Below, in pieces: positions 54,268 through 63,131 of a stretch of DNA of 64,000 bases. Within the stretch, counting starts at the first letter, position 1. Each line of letters opens with the position of its first letter. Below the pieces are notes generated by a model. The model saw nothing but the letters and a program-made list of their open reading frames with translations. It did no database searches and was not told the DNA's origin. This DNA is from Anaerolineae bacterium (GTDB taxonomy: Bacteria > Chloroflexota > Anaerolineae > Aggregatilineales > Phototrophicaceae), in the NCBI GenBank assembly GCA_023382675.1, contig JAHDWN010000001.1, forward strand, positions 100,335-164,334, written 5' to 3'. A program made the translations under genes and the position numbers.

Positions 54268-55833
54268 TCATTCGCTCGGCCTGCCAAGCCGAATTCGTCC
54301 CTCCGGACGCAGCGGCGTAGCATCCGTTTGCGTCATGTAGAACGTGCCCGGAATGGACGCCTCCGCGCCAAAGCTGCCCAGCCAGAGTTGATAAGTCCCG
54401 GCTGGTGCATCAATGACATTGAGAGTCGGGTTGACCGCATTGTAGGAATCGTCATTGCAATACCAACGTCCCTCCGGCGAACGCAGGACGAGTGTTGCGT
54501 CGCCATCATTGCTATCTGCCAGAAAGAACAATCGGATAAAGGTCAACGGCACATTCAACCGAAAGATAGCGTTGGGCGCGGCATTATAGAAACCGGTGCA
54601 GTGTACCTGCGGTTCTAGCGACGGATTGTTCGCCTCCAGGTCGATTGATCCACCTGCCGTCATCGGCAGTGTGAGAGGATCGGGCGTGAAATCCGCGCCC
54701 AGATCGAGACTACCCTGAGTCGGTGGCCCTGCGGCATCCAACCCCACGAGATGATCAACGGTTGCGCTTGCCACCACTGGCACATAGGTCGGATAGTACT
54801 GCTTTTCTGTAACGTAAAGGACGCCGCTGACAAGCATATTTGGCAGGGACTCGTGCGCCACCCAGATAGCGTAGTTACCCGCGACCGGATTGATAAACTC
54901 GACCTGAGGCTGAGTGAACCCGGGGGCGAAGTCCCGATTACATACCCAGCCCTGCGGTGAAAGGACAGCCAGGCTCACATTGGCATCTGCAGCGCTTGAG
55001 CTGGACGGCACAAAGAAGATGCGTAGGCGCGTTGAGTCACCTGTCCATTGCAGGCGCACCTGGGGGCGACCTGTCGTATAGCCGCTGCACTGCGGTTGGT
55101 CGGCTGCGTCAGCCTGTGCATCATGCGGCGGCACGGCGACTGCGCCACCCCCGACGATCACCTCCCAGAATGGATCGGGCAAAAATCCGTGTTCAAGCTG
55201 GATCTCACCAAATGCAGGTTCAGCCCTCTCATCCATAAAGGTTCCCGGAATGGGCGTTGGCAGGATGACGCCCGCAGGGGTTGGCGTGATGACCGGCGCA
55301 GCAAAGGGCATGACAAGCCCGGTGGAGCTGGGATAAATGGCTTCACTGACGGTGATGTAGAGCGTGCTCTGGGCGGCAACGTTCGGCGCAATCGTGCCAA
55401 CCCAGATGTTGTATTCGCCCATCTCCATGTCGTGGAAATCGAGCGTCGGGTTATCAACGTCGAAGGAGTCGTCGCTGCACGTGTAGGTACCCCCAGGGCT
55501 GCGAATGACCAGCGTGGTGTCGTTCAGCAGCGAATCTGAAACCACGATCAAGCGTAAGAATGGAAAAGGAAAGACAACATTGATGCGGAAATCCGGCTGC
55601 GCGGTCACAAACCCGCGACAGTCCTCTCCCATGTCCTCCAGGCCGAGATCAATCCCGCCGCCCGCCAGAATCCCGGCTATCGAAAGTGGATCAGGCGCAA
55701 AACCAACGCCCAGAGCAACGCCATCGTGATCAGGTGCGGCGTTGGGGCTGAGCACTTCCTGCGCCTGTACCAACGCGGCGATCAGCATCAGGCAAACTAA
55801 ACAACACGTAGCAACTGCTTGCCAGCGGCTCAT
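54268..55833 (-). CDS. Secreted protein with three Cys-paired beta repeats
   Basis: 521 residues, Sec signal peptide (MSRWQAVATCCLVC...LVQA/QE). Then three repeats of about 150 residues (about 45-155, 215-325 and 380-490), each with a Pro-Asp start (FAPDP, FLPDP, FTPDP), a Cys-Gly/Tyr motif (CRGF, CSGY, CTGF), a second Cys (TCSDDS, VCNRDF, YCNDDS) and a G-x-Y-x-I/L-W-V/L end. Two cysteines per repeat suggest one disulfide each. Resembles PPC-like domains. Function unknown. Confidence 0.78.
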   Translation of the reverse strand: MSRWQAVATCCLVCLMLIAALVQAQEVLSPNAAPDHDGVALGVGFAPDPLSIAGILAGGGIDLGLEDMGEDCRGFVTAQPDFRINVVFPFPFLRLIVVSDSLLNDTTLVIRSPGGTYTCSDDSFDVDNPTLDFHDMEMGEYNIWVGTIAPNVAAQSTLYITVSEAIYPSSTGLVMPFAAPVITPTPAGVILPTPIPGTFMDERAEPAFGEIQLEHGFLPDPFWEVIVGGGAVAVPPHDAQADAADQPQCSGYTTGRPQVRLQWTGDSTRLRIFFVPSSSSAADANVSLAVLSPQGWVCNRDFAPGFTQPQVEFINPVAGNYAIWVAHESLPNMLVSGVLYVTEKQYYPTYVPVVASATVDHLVGLDAAGPPTQGSLDLGADFTPDPLTLPMTAGGSIDLEANNPSLEPQVHCTGFYNAAPNAIFRLNVPLTFIRLFFLADSNDGDATLVLRSPEGRWYCNDDSYNAVNPTLNVIDAPAGTYQLWLGSFGAEASIPGTFYMTQTDATPLRPEGRIRLGRPSE

Positions 55834-56011
55834 AGACTCTCCACTGCTTCTCCGCGCATTTTAGTGTGGAGCGGCGCACAAGCCAAGGTATATACTTACG
55901 CGCCAGTCTCTCTGGCATGGTTGTAAATGTAGCCAGGCCTGCTTTTTGGCGCTGCCTGTGCGGGTGCAAAGCTGACCGGTTCAGGCCTATCTGATCGAGA
56001 AAGTCTACATC

Positions 56012-57265
56012 TTGCGTCTTCCCATCCGCTTCGATTACGTGCCGTATCCCCTATGGCGACGAACAATGCCTGCGCCGCTCAAGCGCATCGCCCCTGGCTT
56101 GCTCAAAGCGTTCTATCCGGTGAGCCTTGACCACAACCCGCCGCAAAGCCCGGTGGAACTGGCTCGGTTCATGAAGCGCTGGTCACTCCTGCCACATGGC
56201 GTAGATGTCGCCGACGCAGCCACCGCTATGGCAGCCACTGGCGCGCCGGTCGAAGTTGCGCCACAAGAGGGGCCTTCTGCACCTTTGAGCGAAGCCATCC
56301 GCTTGCCAGCCCAATGGGAACCTATTGAGAAGATCATGCTGACGTTCCCCGTCATGTATCCGCCACTCTGGCACACACATGCGCAGATGATAGAGGCGAT
56401 CACGCCGGTCGCAGAAGTCACCTGTTTAGTCCCGGCTCCAGAGTGGGCCACAGCAGCACGTTATTACTTGCAGACGCGCGGTATCGCGCAGATGGAGCAC
56501 GTCCACTTTCTCCACCTGCCCACAGATGACATTTGGGTACGCGACTATGGGCCATTCGTCGGCAGGACAGAAATGGGCACACGCGCAATCGTCGATGCCA
56601 CCTTTGCCCCACTGGCAGCCTATCCTCAGGCGCAGGACAACGCGGTTGCCTCCCGCTGGGCAGCTTACACAGGGATGACTGCTCAGCACTTTGACTTTTA
56701 CACCGAGGGCGGCAACTACTGGTCGGATGGTCAGGGAACGCTGCTGGTCAGCGATGAAATGATGGCGCGTTATCCACGCCTCAGCCGGGTTGAAATCGAG
56801 ATGCGGCTGCGTGAGGCATTTCAGTTCGACAAGCTCATCGTGCTGCCCCGGCTGCTCGGCGAAGAGACAGGCCACGTCGATCTGGTGTGCAAGCTGGTGG
56901 ATGCGCAGACGGTGCTCATCAACCGTCCCAACGGAACACACAATGATGACCGGCTGCTCGATGCGGCTCAGCGCCTGCGTCGAGAGACCAACGCGCAAGG
57001 ACAGCCATATCAGGTGATCGAACTACCGTTCCCACCACGCTATTTCAACTGGGGTTTATTTGCCGTCTGGCGAAGCTATACCAACAGCCTGACCGTTAAT
57101 GGCCGTGTGTTAGTGCCGGTCTTCGGTATCGCCGACGATGTGCAGGCGCTCAATATCTATCGGGAGGTGATGCCTGACTTCGAGATCGTCCCCATTGACT
57201 GCCGAATCGCAGCCAATGGTGGCGGCGCGGTTCACTGTTTGACCAAGGAGATCCCAGTCGCCTGA
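56012..57265 (+). CDS. Agmatine deiminase/peptidyl-arginine deiminase family protein
   Basis: 417 residues (TTG start; an ATG at 56066 is an alternative). Guanidine-group hydrolase fold with DDIWVRDYGPF, EGGN, the catalytic His in GHVDL and Cys409 in HCLTKEIP. The first 90 residues before LSEAIRLPAQWEPI are extra compared with agmatine deiminase and may be a separate extension. Likely converts agmatine to N-carbamoylputrescine or a related reaction. Stand-alone. Confidence 0.86.
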   Translation: MRLPIRFDYVPYPLWRRTMPAPLKRIAPGLLKAFYPVSLDHNPPQSPVELARFMKRWSLLPHGVDVADAATAMAATGAPVEVAPQEGPSAPLSEAIRLPAQWEPIEKIMLTFPVMYPPLWHTHAQMIEAITPVAEVTCLVPAPEWATAARYYLQTRGIAQMEHVHFLHLPTDDIWVRDYGPFVGRTEMGTRAIVDATFAPLAAYPQAQDNAVASRWAAYTGMTAQHFDFYTEGGNYWSDGQGTLLVSDEMMARYPRLSRVEIEMRLREAFQFDKLIVLPRLLGEETGHVDLVCKLVDAQTVLINRPNGTHNDDRLLDAAQRLRRETNAQGQPYQVIELPFPPRYFNWGLFAVWRSYTNSLTVNGRVLVPVFGIADDVQALNIYREVMPDFEIVPIDCRIAANGGGAVHCLTKEIPVA

Positions 57266-57337
57266 CCTGAGACTTGTGTGCCTGCCCACATAGTCATCTC
57301 TTGCGCAGATTGCATTGTTAAGTATTCGTCAGAATTC

Positions 57338-57366
57338 TTGACTTGCACTTAAAGCGCGCATAAACT
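57338..57366 (+). promoter_or_regulatory. Promoter of the leader/SWIM unit
   Basis: TTGACT (57338-57343) and TAAACT (57361-57366) are exactly 17 bases apart. Start near 57373, giving a leader of about 137 nt before the SWIM gene. Confidence 0.6.
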
Positions 57367-57391
57367 AAAGGTATCATGGTCGGAGCTTGGA

Positions 57392-57439
57392 ATGACGAAA
57401 AGCAAGCTGACAGACAAGAAATCCTCAAGGGTCACATAA
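57392..57439 (+). CDS. Possible 15-codon leader peptide
   Basis: ATG at 57392 with GGAG six bases upstream encodes MTKSKLTDKKSSRVT. Its stop overlaps the first base of the terminator stem that follows. This layout is that of a leader peptide whose translation could alter a downstream hairpin. A 49-codon frame starting at 57375 in another frame overlaps it. Expression is not proved. Confidence 0.35.
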   Translation: MTKSKLTDKKSSRVT

Positions 57440-57477
57440 CACGCGGTGTCGCTGTGGAGCGCACCGCGTGTTTTTTT
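57439..57477 (+). terminator. Strong terminator/attenuator upstream of the SWIM gene
   Basis: Perfect 10-bp stem (57439-57448 ACACGCGGTG with 57462-57471 CACCGCGTGT), extended by an inner 4-bp helix (CGCT/AGCG), followed by seven T. It lies between a promoter and the SWIM gene, so it either ends a small RNA of about 105 nt or acts as an attenuator. Confidence 0.75.
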
Positions 57478-57509
57478 AGTGCATCAATTTGGAGCAGGAG
57501 GTCTAAGCC

Positions 57510-58010
57510 ATGGATTATGGAATGATCGGAAAGATCGAAAAGGCAAAGCGTTATGCCGAACAACCCCAGCGAATCACCTTCCATCATTTTGTAGCCGAAT
57601 TCAAAGGCGATAACAGCCTTTATACCATCCAGTTCACACCGGAAGGTTGGGATTGCACTTGCCCAGGCTTTCGCGCACACGGGATTTGCCCCCATGTCAT
57701 GTCGTTAGAGAAACTTATGCGGCCAATGCTGAAACGCGCGCCCCTGGCATATGCGCCGGGTCAAAACGTCGTCAGCGACGTGGAAAAAGCGAAGCGTTAT
57801 GCTGAAGAACCAGATCGTATTCAATTCATGTCGTTCGACGTGTCGTTCGCGGGCGATAACGGCGAACACAAGACCAACTATCACGCCCAGGAGGGGTGGG
57901 ATTGCGAGTGTGATTTCTACAAGAGCCGCCACGTCTGCTGTCACACCATGGCGATGGAACGCTTGCTCAAAAACATGATCGTATCGAAAAACGCCCTCGC
58001 CGGCGGATAG
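57510..58010 (+). CDS. Small protein with two SWIM-type zinc motifs
   Basis: 166 residues made of two related halves (about 5-70 and 88-153). Each half begins with IEKAKRYAEQPQRI/VEKAKRYAEEPDRI and ends with the SWIM pattern: Cys49-x-Cys51-x8-Cys60-x-His62, and Cys132-x-Cys134-x8-Cys143-x-His145. SWIM motifs bind zinc and take part in protein or DNA contacts; here there is no other domain. AGGAGG precedes the ATG. The role is unknown. Confidence 0.82.
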   Translation: MDYGMIGKIEKAKRYAEQPQRITFHHFVAEFKGDNSLYTIQFTPEGWDCTCPGFRAHGICPHVMSLEKLMRPMLKRAPLAYAPGQNVVSDVEKAKRYAEEPDRIQFMSFDVSFAGDNGEHKTNYHAQEGWDCECDFYKSRHVCCHTMAMERLLKNMIVSKNALAGG

Positions 58011-58032
58011 CTTCTCCCCCAATGAAAATCAT

Positions 58033-58057
58033 TCGAGGCACGCTGGGCGTCCCTCGA
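58033..58057 (+). other. Hairpin downstream of the SWIM gene
   Basis: A 6+4-bp stem with one mismatch (58033-58043 with 58047-58057, 3-base loop) lies 23 bases after the SWIM stop. There is no T tract, so it may only protect the 3' end. Confidence 0.35.
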
Positions 58058-58125
58058 CTCTTGTATGGTTTGAACCCCGTTCGCCTGGAAACAGTATTTT
58101 GGGGTATTACAAACAAAACCATTTC

Positions 58126-58154
58126 TTGACAGTAAGGACATTATCTTGCATATT
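58126..58154 (+). promoter_or_regulatory. Promoter of oppD-oppF
   Basis: A perfect TTGACA (58126-58131) is followed after 17 bases by CATATT (58149-58154). It lies about 65 bases upstream of the oppD GTG. Confidence 0.6.
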
Positions 58155-58219
58155 CTCATATCATTCTGTAACAAACCGAATGTGGCAGCAAAAGTCACAT
58201 TAAGGAAGGGAACAATTTT

Positions 58220-59239
58220 GTGGGCGTCTTGATGGATGTGAAAGACCTCGTGACGCGCTTTTATACACAAGAAGGCGTGGTCTATGCGGTCAATAATGTG
58301 TCATATCAACTCCAGGAAGGCGAAACGCTTGGGGTTGTAGGAGAAAGCGGAAGTGGCAAGAGTGTTCATGCGCTGTCGATCATGCGCCTGATCGCGACCC
58401 CTCCAGGAAAAATTGAACAGGGTGAAGTTATTTTCCAGGGGCGAGATCTGCTGAAACTTTCGCAGGACGAGATGCGTGCAGTGCGTGGCGCAGAAATCGC
58501 CATGATCTTCCAGGACCCGATGACTTCGCTCAATCCGGTTCTGACGATTGGCACCCAGATCACGGAAGCACTGAAACTCCACCTCGGCATGGGCAAGAAA
58601 GAAGCCGATGACCGTGCCGCCGAACTGCTGTCGATGGTGGGCATTCCCGACGCCAAACGTCGCTTGAAGAACTATCCTCACCAATTTTCCGGCGGTATGC
58701 GCCAGCGCGTCATGATCGCTATGGCGCTGTCGTGCAATCCCAAGCTGCTGATTGCAGACGAGCCGACAACAGCGCTCGACGTGACGATTCAGGCGCAGAT
58801 TATCGACCTGGTCAAGCGCCTGCGTGAGCAATTTGGCATGGCGATTATCTGGATCACTCACGATCTCGGTGTCGTCGCGGGCATGGCAGATACGGTGCAG
58901 GTCATGTATGGAGGGCGAATCGTCGAGCGCGGAACATCGGATGAGGTTTTCAAAGATACCCGTCATCCCTATACCCTGGGCTTGCTGAAATCACTGCCTC
59001 GCCATGACCAGCGCCACGCTGAAGAACGCCTGACGCAGATCGAAGGCGCACCACCGGACATGCGGCAACTGCCGAAAGGCTGTCCATTTGCGCCGCGCTG
59101 CACCTACAAACTGTCAATCTGTGAGGAGGTACTGCCGCCGCTGATTCCGGGACCGGGCAGTGATCCAAGCCATCTGAAAGCCTGTCATGTTGATGTCCGT
59201 ACAGGCGAACAACTGCCGCTGGCGGAAGGAGCGCACTGA
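58220..59239 (+). CDS. oppD: Oligopeptide/dipeptide ABC transporter ATP-binding protein (OppD/DppD type)
   Basis: 339 residues, GTG start with GGAAGGG upstream. Walker A GESGSGKS (about 38-45), Q-loop, signature FSGGMRQRV, Walker [15 protein letters not shown], and the C-terminal cysteine cluster (CPFAPRC...C...C) seen in Opp/Dpp ATPases. It would drive the permeases of a peptide transporter. Its stop overlaps the oppF start by one base. Confidence 0.93.
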   Translation: MGVLMDVKDLVTRFYTQEGVVYAVNNVSYQLQEGETLGVVGESGSGKSVHALSIMRLIATPPGKIEQGEVIFQGRDLLKLSQDEMRAVRGAEIAMIFQDPMTSLNPVLTIGTQITEALKLHLGMGKKEADDRAAELLSMVGIPDAKRRLKNYPHQFSGGMRQRVMIAMALSCNPKLLIADEPTTALDVTIQAQIIDLVKRLREQFGMAIIWITHDLGVVAGMADTVQVMYGGRIVERGTSDEVFKDTRHPYTLGLLKSLPRHDQRHAEERLTQIEGAPPDMRQLPKGCPFAPRCTYKLSICEEVLPPLIPGPGSDPSHLKACHVDVRTGEQLPLAEGAH

Positions 59240-60276
59240 TGTCCGCCGTAACCACCATGTCCTCCTCGAAATCGGCTTCCACAAACAGCGGTCGCGAAGC
59301 CTTACTCGAAGTCAAGGGGCTGAAGAAACACTTCCCCATCATGTCCGGCATCATCATGCAGCGGCAGGTTGGCGCAGTCAAAGCCGTGGATGGCATTGAC
59401 TTCCAGGTTCTCAAGGGTGAAACCCTTGGGTTAGTCGGCGAGTCCGGCTGCGGCAAGAGCACAACGGGGCGCACGGTCCTCCAGCTTTACAAGCCTACCG
59501 AAGGCTCAGTGATGTTTGAGGGCAAAGAACTGACCACCATGCCATCCGACGACCTACGCAAGATGCGCCGTCGTATGCAGATGATTTTTCAGGACCCGTA
59601 TGCGTCGCTCAACCCACGTATGACTGTGGGTAATATTGTGGGTGAGCCGCTGCGCATCCACAAAGTGATCGATAACAAGACGGAATTACAGGAATACGTC
59701 GAAGCCTTGTTGGAGCGTGTGGGGCTGAACCCGTACTACATCAATCGCTACCCGCACGAGTTTTCCGGCGGTCAGCGCCAGCGCATCGGCATCGCGCGCG
59801 CGCTTGCTCTGCGCCCAAGCTTTATCGTCGCGGATGAGCCGATCTCGGCGCTCGACGTTTCGATTCAGGCGCAGGTGGTCAACCTGCTGGAAGATCTCCA
59901 GGCAGAATTCGGGCTGACATACCTGTTTATCGCGCACGATCTGAGCATGGTACGCCACATCTGCGACCGTGTAGCCGTGATGTACCTGGGTAAAATCGTC
60001 GAGTTGGGCACAACCGATGATGTCTATGAAAACCCACTCCATCCGTATACACAATCGCTCCTGTCCGCCGTGCCCGTACCTGATCCACTGGTCGAAAAGA
60101 AGCGTCAGCGTATCATTCTCAAGGGCGATGTGCCCAACCCGGCGCGCCCGCCGATTGGCTGCAATTTCAATACACGGTGCCCCGTTTCAGTGCCCGGCAT
60201 TTGCTATCAGGAGCCTGATCCACCGCTGATCGAGGTTTCCCCCGGACATTGGGCGGCGTGCCATCGAACCCTATAA
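59239..60276 (+). CDS. oppF: Oligopeptide/dipeptide ABC transporter ATP-binding protein (OppF/DppF type)
   Basis: 345 residues. Walker A GESGCGKS (about 72-79), signature FSGGQRQRI, Walker [14 protein letters not shown] and the C-terminal cysteine cluster (CNFNTRCP...C). It forms the heterodimer with OppD. A terminator follows at 60282-60319. The permease genes are not next to it; the oppABC operon at 1-4 kb is the nearest candidate. Confidence 0.93.
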   Translation: MSAVTTMSSSKSASTNSGREALLEVKGLKKHFPIMSGIIMQRQVGAVKAVDGIDFQVLKGETLGLVGESGCGKSTTGRTVLQLYKPTEGSVMFEGKELTTMPSDDLRKMRRRMQMIFQDPYASLNPRMTVGNIVGEPLRIHKVIDNKTELQEYVEALLERVGLNPYYINRYPHEFSGGQRQRIGIARALALRPSFIVADEPISALDVSIQAQVVNLLEDLQAEFGLTYLFIAHDLSMVRHICDRVAVMYLGKIVELGTTDDVYENPLHPYTQSLLSAVPVPDPLVEKKRQRIILKGDVPNPARPPIGCNFNTRCPVSVPGICYQEPDPPLIEVSPGHWAACHRTL

Positions 60277-60281
60277 AGCAC

Positions 60282-60319
60282 AATCAAGCCCCTTCGCATC
60301 GTCGAGGGGGCTTTTGATT
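60282..60319 (+). terminator. Terminator of oppD-oppF
   Basis: A stem AAGCCCC/GGGGCTT (60286-60292 with 60307-60313), with further weak pairing outside, is followed by TTGATTC. It lies about 10 bases after the oppF stop. Confidence 0.6.
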
Positions 60320-60409
60320 CCCCCACGATTCTCCGACGGCTTTGGTCACAACAGATGAATAACGCTACAATTCCAGAGATACAGGGCATTGCGGAGGCCC
60401 CACTCGAAT

Positions 60410-62398
60410 ATGGCATATGGTCGGCTCGACGTATTTTTCCCGGACGGCACGTTCAAGACGTTCACGCTGTCGGCACCCAACACGACCGTGGGACGGGCAA
60501 GCTCGAACACGATCACACTGGACAATGAGACGGTCGCCCGCAAGCACGCCCAGATTCGTTATCTCGATGGTCAGGCTGACATCGTTGATGCCAGCACCTC
60601 CAGCGGCACGTTCGTTGATGGTGTCAAGCTGACGGCAGGCGAGCCACGGGCGCTCTTTGGCGGCGAAGAAATTCAGCTTGGCAATCTGCGTCTGATCTAC
60701 CACTTCTATGACGATACCCCCACGCGCCCGGTCGTTGTGCCTGAAGAAACCACACAGCATGTTGAAATCGCCGCCCCAGATTTCACGGTCGATGTGATCG
60801 GCCCGGATCAAGCTGTCGCGCCGGGGGCACACATTGCTGCGCAGGTGAGCATCCGCAATACCAGCAGTGTCAAAGAGCGTTACGAAATCGAGGTCAGTGG
60901 CCTGCCGCGCGACTGGGTACGCCTTGATCACAGTGAAATTGAAGTTGCGCCGGACAAATTTGGCGAGGTGATCCTCAACTTCAAACCGGCCCGCCGCCCT
61001 GAAAGCACACCGGGAATTTACCGTGTTCTGATCACAACACGGTCAACGACCACGCCTGACGCCGCCGTCAAATGTGAAGTTTTGCTGGAAGTGCTGCCTT
61101 TTAGCGGCTTTGGCATCGCCTTAGAAGACTCGCACATTGATGCTGGGGAACGCTTCAAGCTGTATCTGCACAACCAGGGGAGCGCCACACTCAATCTGCT
61201 GCTCAGCGCACGCGACCTGGACAACAAGCTCCGCTTCAATCTCCCGAATTCGGCCATCGCCCTGGGACCAGGGCAGCGGACGATCATCGCTGGCACAGCA
61301 TCGGAGCGTGCATTTAGATTCCTGGGCGGCAGGCAAGAACATCCCTTCGATCTCATCATTCGCGCACGGAACGCAGCTGCCTTTACCACAGCCGTGCGTG
61401 GCTATGTCGCCGTGAAACCCTCCATACCTGCCTGGGCACCCCTCGCCATCCTCGCCGGACTGGCTACAATTGCACTATTCCTGGTACTGCTCATCGGATC
61501 GATGCTGAACACGTCAAAGCCTGTGATTGAAACCTTCAATACCAGCAGCACGCGAGTCACCCAGGGCAACCCGCTTACCCTCACCTGGAACATCGAGAAT
61601 GCTGACGCTTTACGCGTCCTCGTAAATGGCTCCGTGCTACTGGACAATATCGATCCCGCCACGGGCAGACTTGAGATTGACACGCGCAATTCTACCGGCG
61701 TGATGCTATTTACTGTGCAGGCGCGGAACAACGCGGGCGAAACGGAGGCCAGCCAAGTGGTCGAAATCGCCGAGCCAATCCAGGTGAGCTACTTCACCGT
61801 CGAGCCTCCGCAGTTGATACGCTATGTGGTTCAGCCGATAACGATCAACTGGAGCGTCAAAGGCGCAGTGATGACTCGGTTGAGTGGCCTGGAATCATTT
61901 GCACCGTCACAATTGACTGAAAGCTATGGCGCGAGTGGAACGGTCCAGGTCGTCGGTATCCCATTGGATCAACTGGTTCTCAGGTTGACAGCACAAGACG
62001 CCGAGGGCAGCACCATCGAACAGGTGCTCACGATTGAGGCAATCGACCCGCAATGCCTACCTTCCGGCACAGATATTACCCTCTACAGTGAACCTTCTAC
62101 GTCCAGCCAGGTCATTGGCACAGTACCGACCGAGACTGCCGTGACAGTCGATGCGCAAGATGCAAGCGGTTTGTGGCTCCGCGTCTTGCTACCCGATGCT
62201 TCACAGGGGTGGGGGGCAAGAAATCTGTTTGTCTGCGAAAACACCTTTGATCCGGGTAATTTGCAGAAAGCGATTCAACTGCCACAGCCACCGACGGCGA
62301 CGCCAACAGGCGTATTTCCACAATCGACGAGCGCGCCCGCAACTTCGACGCCCCTGACGCCCATCGCACCGACAGCGACGGGAAGACTCGGAGGATAG
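60410..62398 (+). CDS. FHA-domain transmembrane protein with Ig-like and SH3-like domains
   Basis: 662 residues from the ATG at 60410 (MAYGRLDVFF; GGAGG upstream). N-terminal FHA (about 20-95; GRASSN, RKHAQIR and SSSGTFV), a long Ig-like beta region with a CARDB-like part (about 110-330), one span (about 343-367), further beta domains, an SH3-like domain (about 555-605; QVIGTVPTETAVTV, WLRVLLPD) and a Thr/Pro-rich tail. The FHA side should be cytoplasmic and bind phosphothreonine. Function unknown. Confidence 0.8.
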   Translation: MAYGRLDVFFPDGTFKTFTLSAPNTTVGRASSNTITLDNETVARKHAQIRYLDGQADIVDASTSSGTFVDGVKLTAGEPRALFGGEEIQLGNLRLIYHFYDDTPTRPVVVPEETTQHVEIAAPDFTVDVIGPDQAVAPGAHIAAQVSIRNTSSVKERYEIEVSGLPRDWVRLDHSEIEVAPDKFGEVILNFKPARRPESTPGIYRVLITTRSTTTPDAAVKCEVLLEVLPFSGFGIALEDSHIDAGERFKLYLHNQGSATLNLLLSARDLDNKLRFNLPNSAIALGPGQRTIIAGTASERAFRFLGGRQEHPFDLIIRARNAAAFTTAVRGYVAVKPSIPAWAPLAILAGLATIALFLVLLIGSMLNTSKPVIETFNTSSTRVTQGNPLTLTWNIENADALRVLVNGSVLLDNIDPATGRLEIDTRNSTGVMLFTVQARNNAGETEASQVVEIAEPIQVSYFTVEPPQLIRYVVQPITINWSVKGAVMTRLSGLESFAPSQLTESYGASGTVQVVGIPLDQLVLRLTAQDAEGSTIEQVLTIEAIDPQCLPSGTDITLYSEPSTSSQVIGTVPTETAVTVDAQDASGLWLRVLLPDASQGWGARNLFVCENTFDPGNLQKAIQLPQPPTATPTGVFPQSTSAPATSTPLTPIAPTATGRLGG

Positions 62399-62408
62399 TT
62401 TCAGTCGT

Positions 62409-62798
62409 TCAGTCACTGATACGCCGGGTTGCCCGCAGCGTGCTCTGCATCTTGTTGAGAGGAATCGGCTTCGGTAGCCAGATACAATCCAGTTCCTGGA
62501 CTATTTCGATTTGGGGTGGCTGAAACGCGGTTGTAAAAGCGATCACACCCGTATAATTGATTTCGCGTGCTCGCCGGGCCACGCCAATACCATCCGTCGA
62601 GCCGGGCACGCGTACATCCAGCAGAAGTAGATCGATCTCATCTTTGTGCGCTTCGATGTACGAAATCGCACTGTCGGCATCGAAAAATTGGCTCAGTGAA
62701 CATGTCGGTTCGAGCAAGAGGATCGTTGACTTGACGATTTCACTGACGCCGATCTCATCTTCAAGATGTACAATTTCAAGCGTATCGTTCATCCCCAT
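62409..62798 (-). CDS. Single-domain response regulator
   Basis: About 129 residues from the ATG at 62798 (ATG 62792 possible). Receiver with LEDE, phosphoacceptor Asp in LLLDVRVPG, Thr in AFTTA and Lys in LPKPI; no output domain. The longer open frame to 62936 includes Cys-rich residues of no clear meaning. No kinase is adjacent. Convergent with the FHA gene (10 bases apart). Confidence 0.8.
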   Translation of the reverse strand: MGMNDTLEIVHLEDEIGVSEIVKSTILLLEPTCSLSQFFDADSAISYIEAHKDEIDLLLLDVRVPGSTDGIGVARRAREINYTGVIAFTTAFQPPQIEIVQELDCIWLPKPIPLNKMQSTLRATRRISD

Positions 62799-63053
62799 AC
62801 AACCCTTCGCGCCTCGTCTCTGGATCACCTCATTTGCACATTTCCTGCAACCTGAGACACCCAGCTTCTGGTACAACGTGCTCGCGTGACAATCCAACAG
62901 GTACGCAGCACATTTTCCCGCCAACGCCGTGTGCATTCATGTTCTTCGTTCGCTACTTCTAAAGTTATCACACTCTTTCGTTCTCAATAAAACAGGTTTG
63001 TTCGAGATGGCAACTGCGTACGAGATGTACACGCATTTCCGGCGACCGCTGCA

Positions 63054-63070
63054 TTGTGTACATGTCACAA
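63054..63070. promoter_or_regulatory. Palindromic operator candidate upstream of recF
   Basis: TTGTGTACATGTCACAA: the outer TTGTG/CACAA halves are perfectly inverted. It overlaps the -35 of the recF promoter candidate. A second TGTACA occurs 31 bases upstream (63026-63031). Confidence 0.35.
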
Positions 63071-63090
63071 TATGTGGGTTTTGATATAAT
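63062..63090 (+). promoter_or_regulatory. Promoter candidate of recF
   Basis: ATGTCA (63062-63067) and a perfect TATAAT (63085-63090) are 17 bases apart. The start would be near 63097, 35 bases before the recF ATG. Confidence 0.55.
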
Positions 63091-63131
63091 AACCACTCTA
63101 TAAAACCCCGGTGGATTCAGAATTCTTTCTC

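Noticed and set aside
57375..57524. 49-codon frame starting at 57375 in the leader of the SWIM gene
   Set aside because: It runs through the terminator stem and into the SWIM gene in another frame; the 15-codon ORF ending before the stem fits better.
62937..63131. Replication origin near recF
   Set aside because: No dnaA or dnaN beside it and no cluster of DnaA boxes in the gap.
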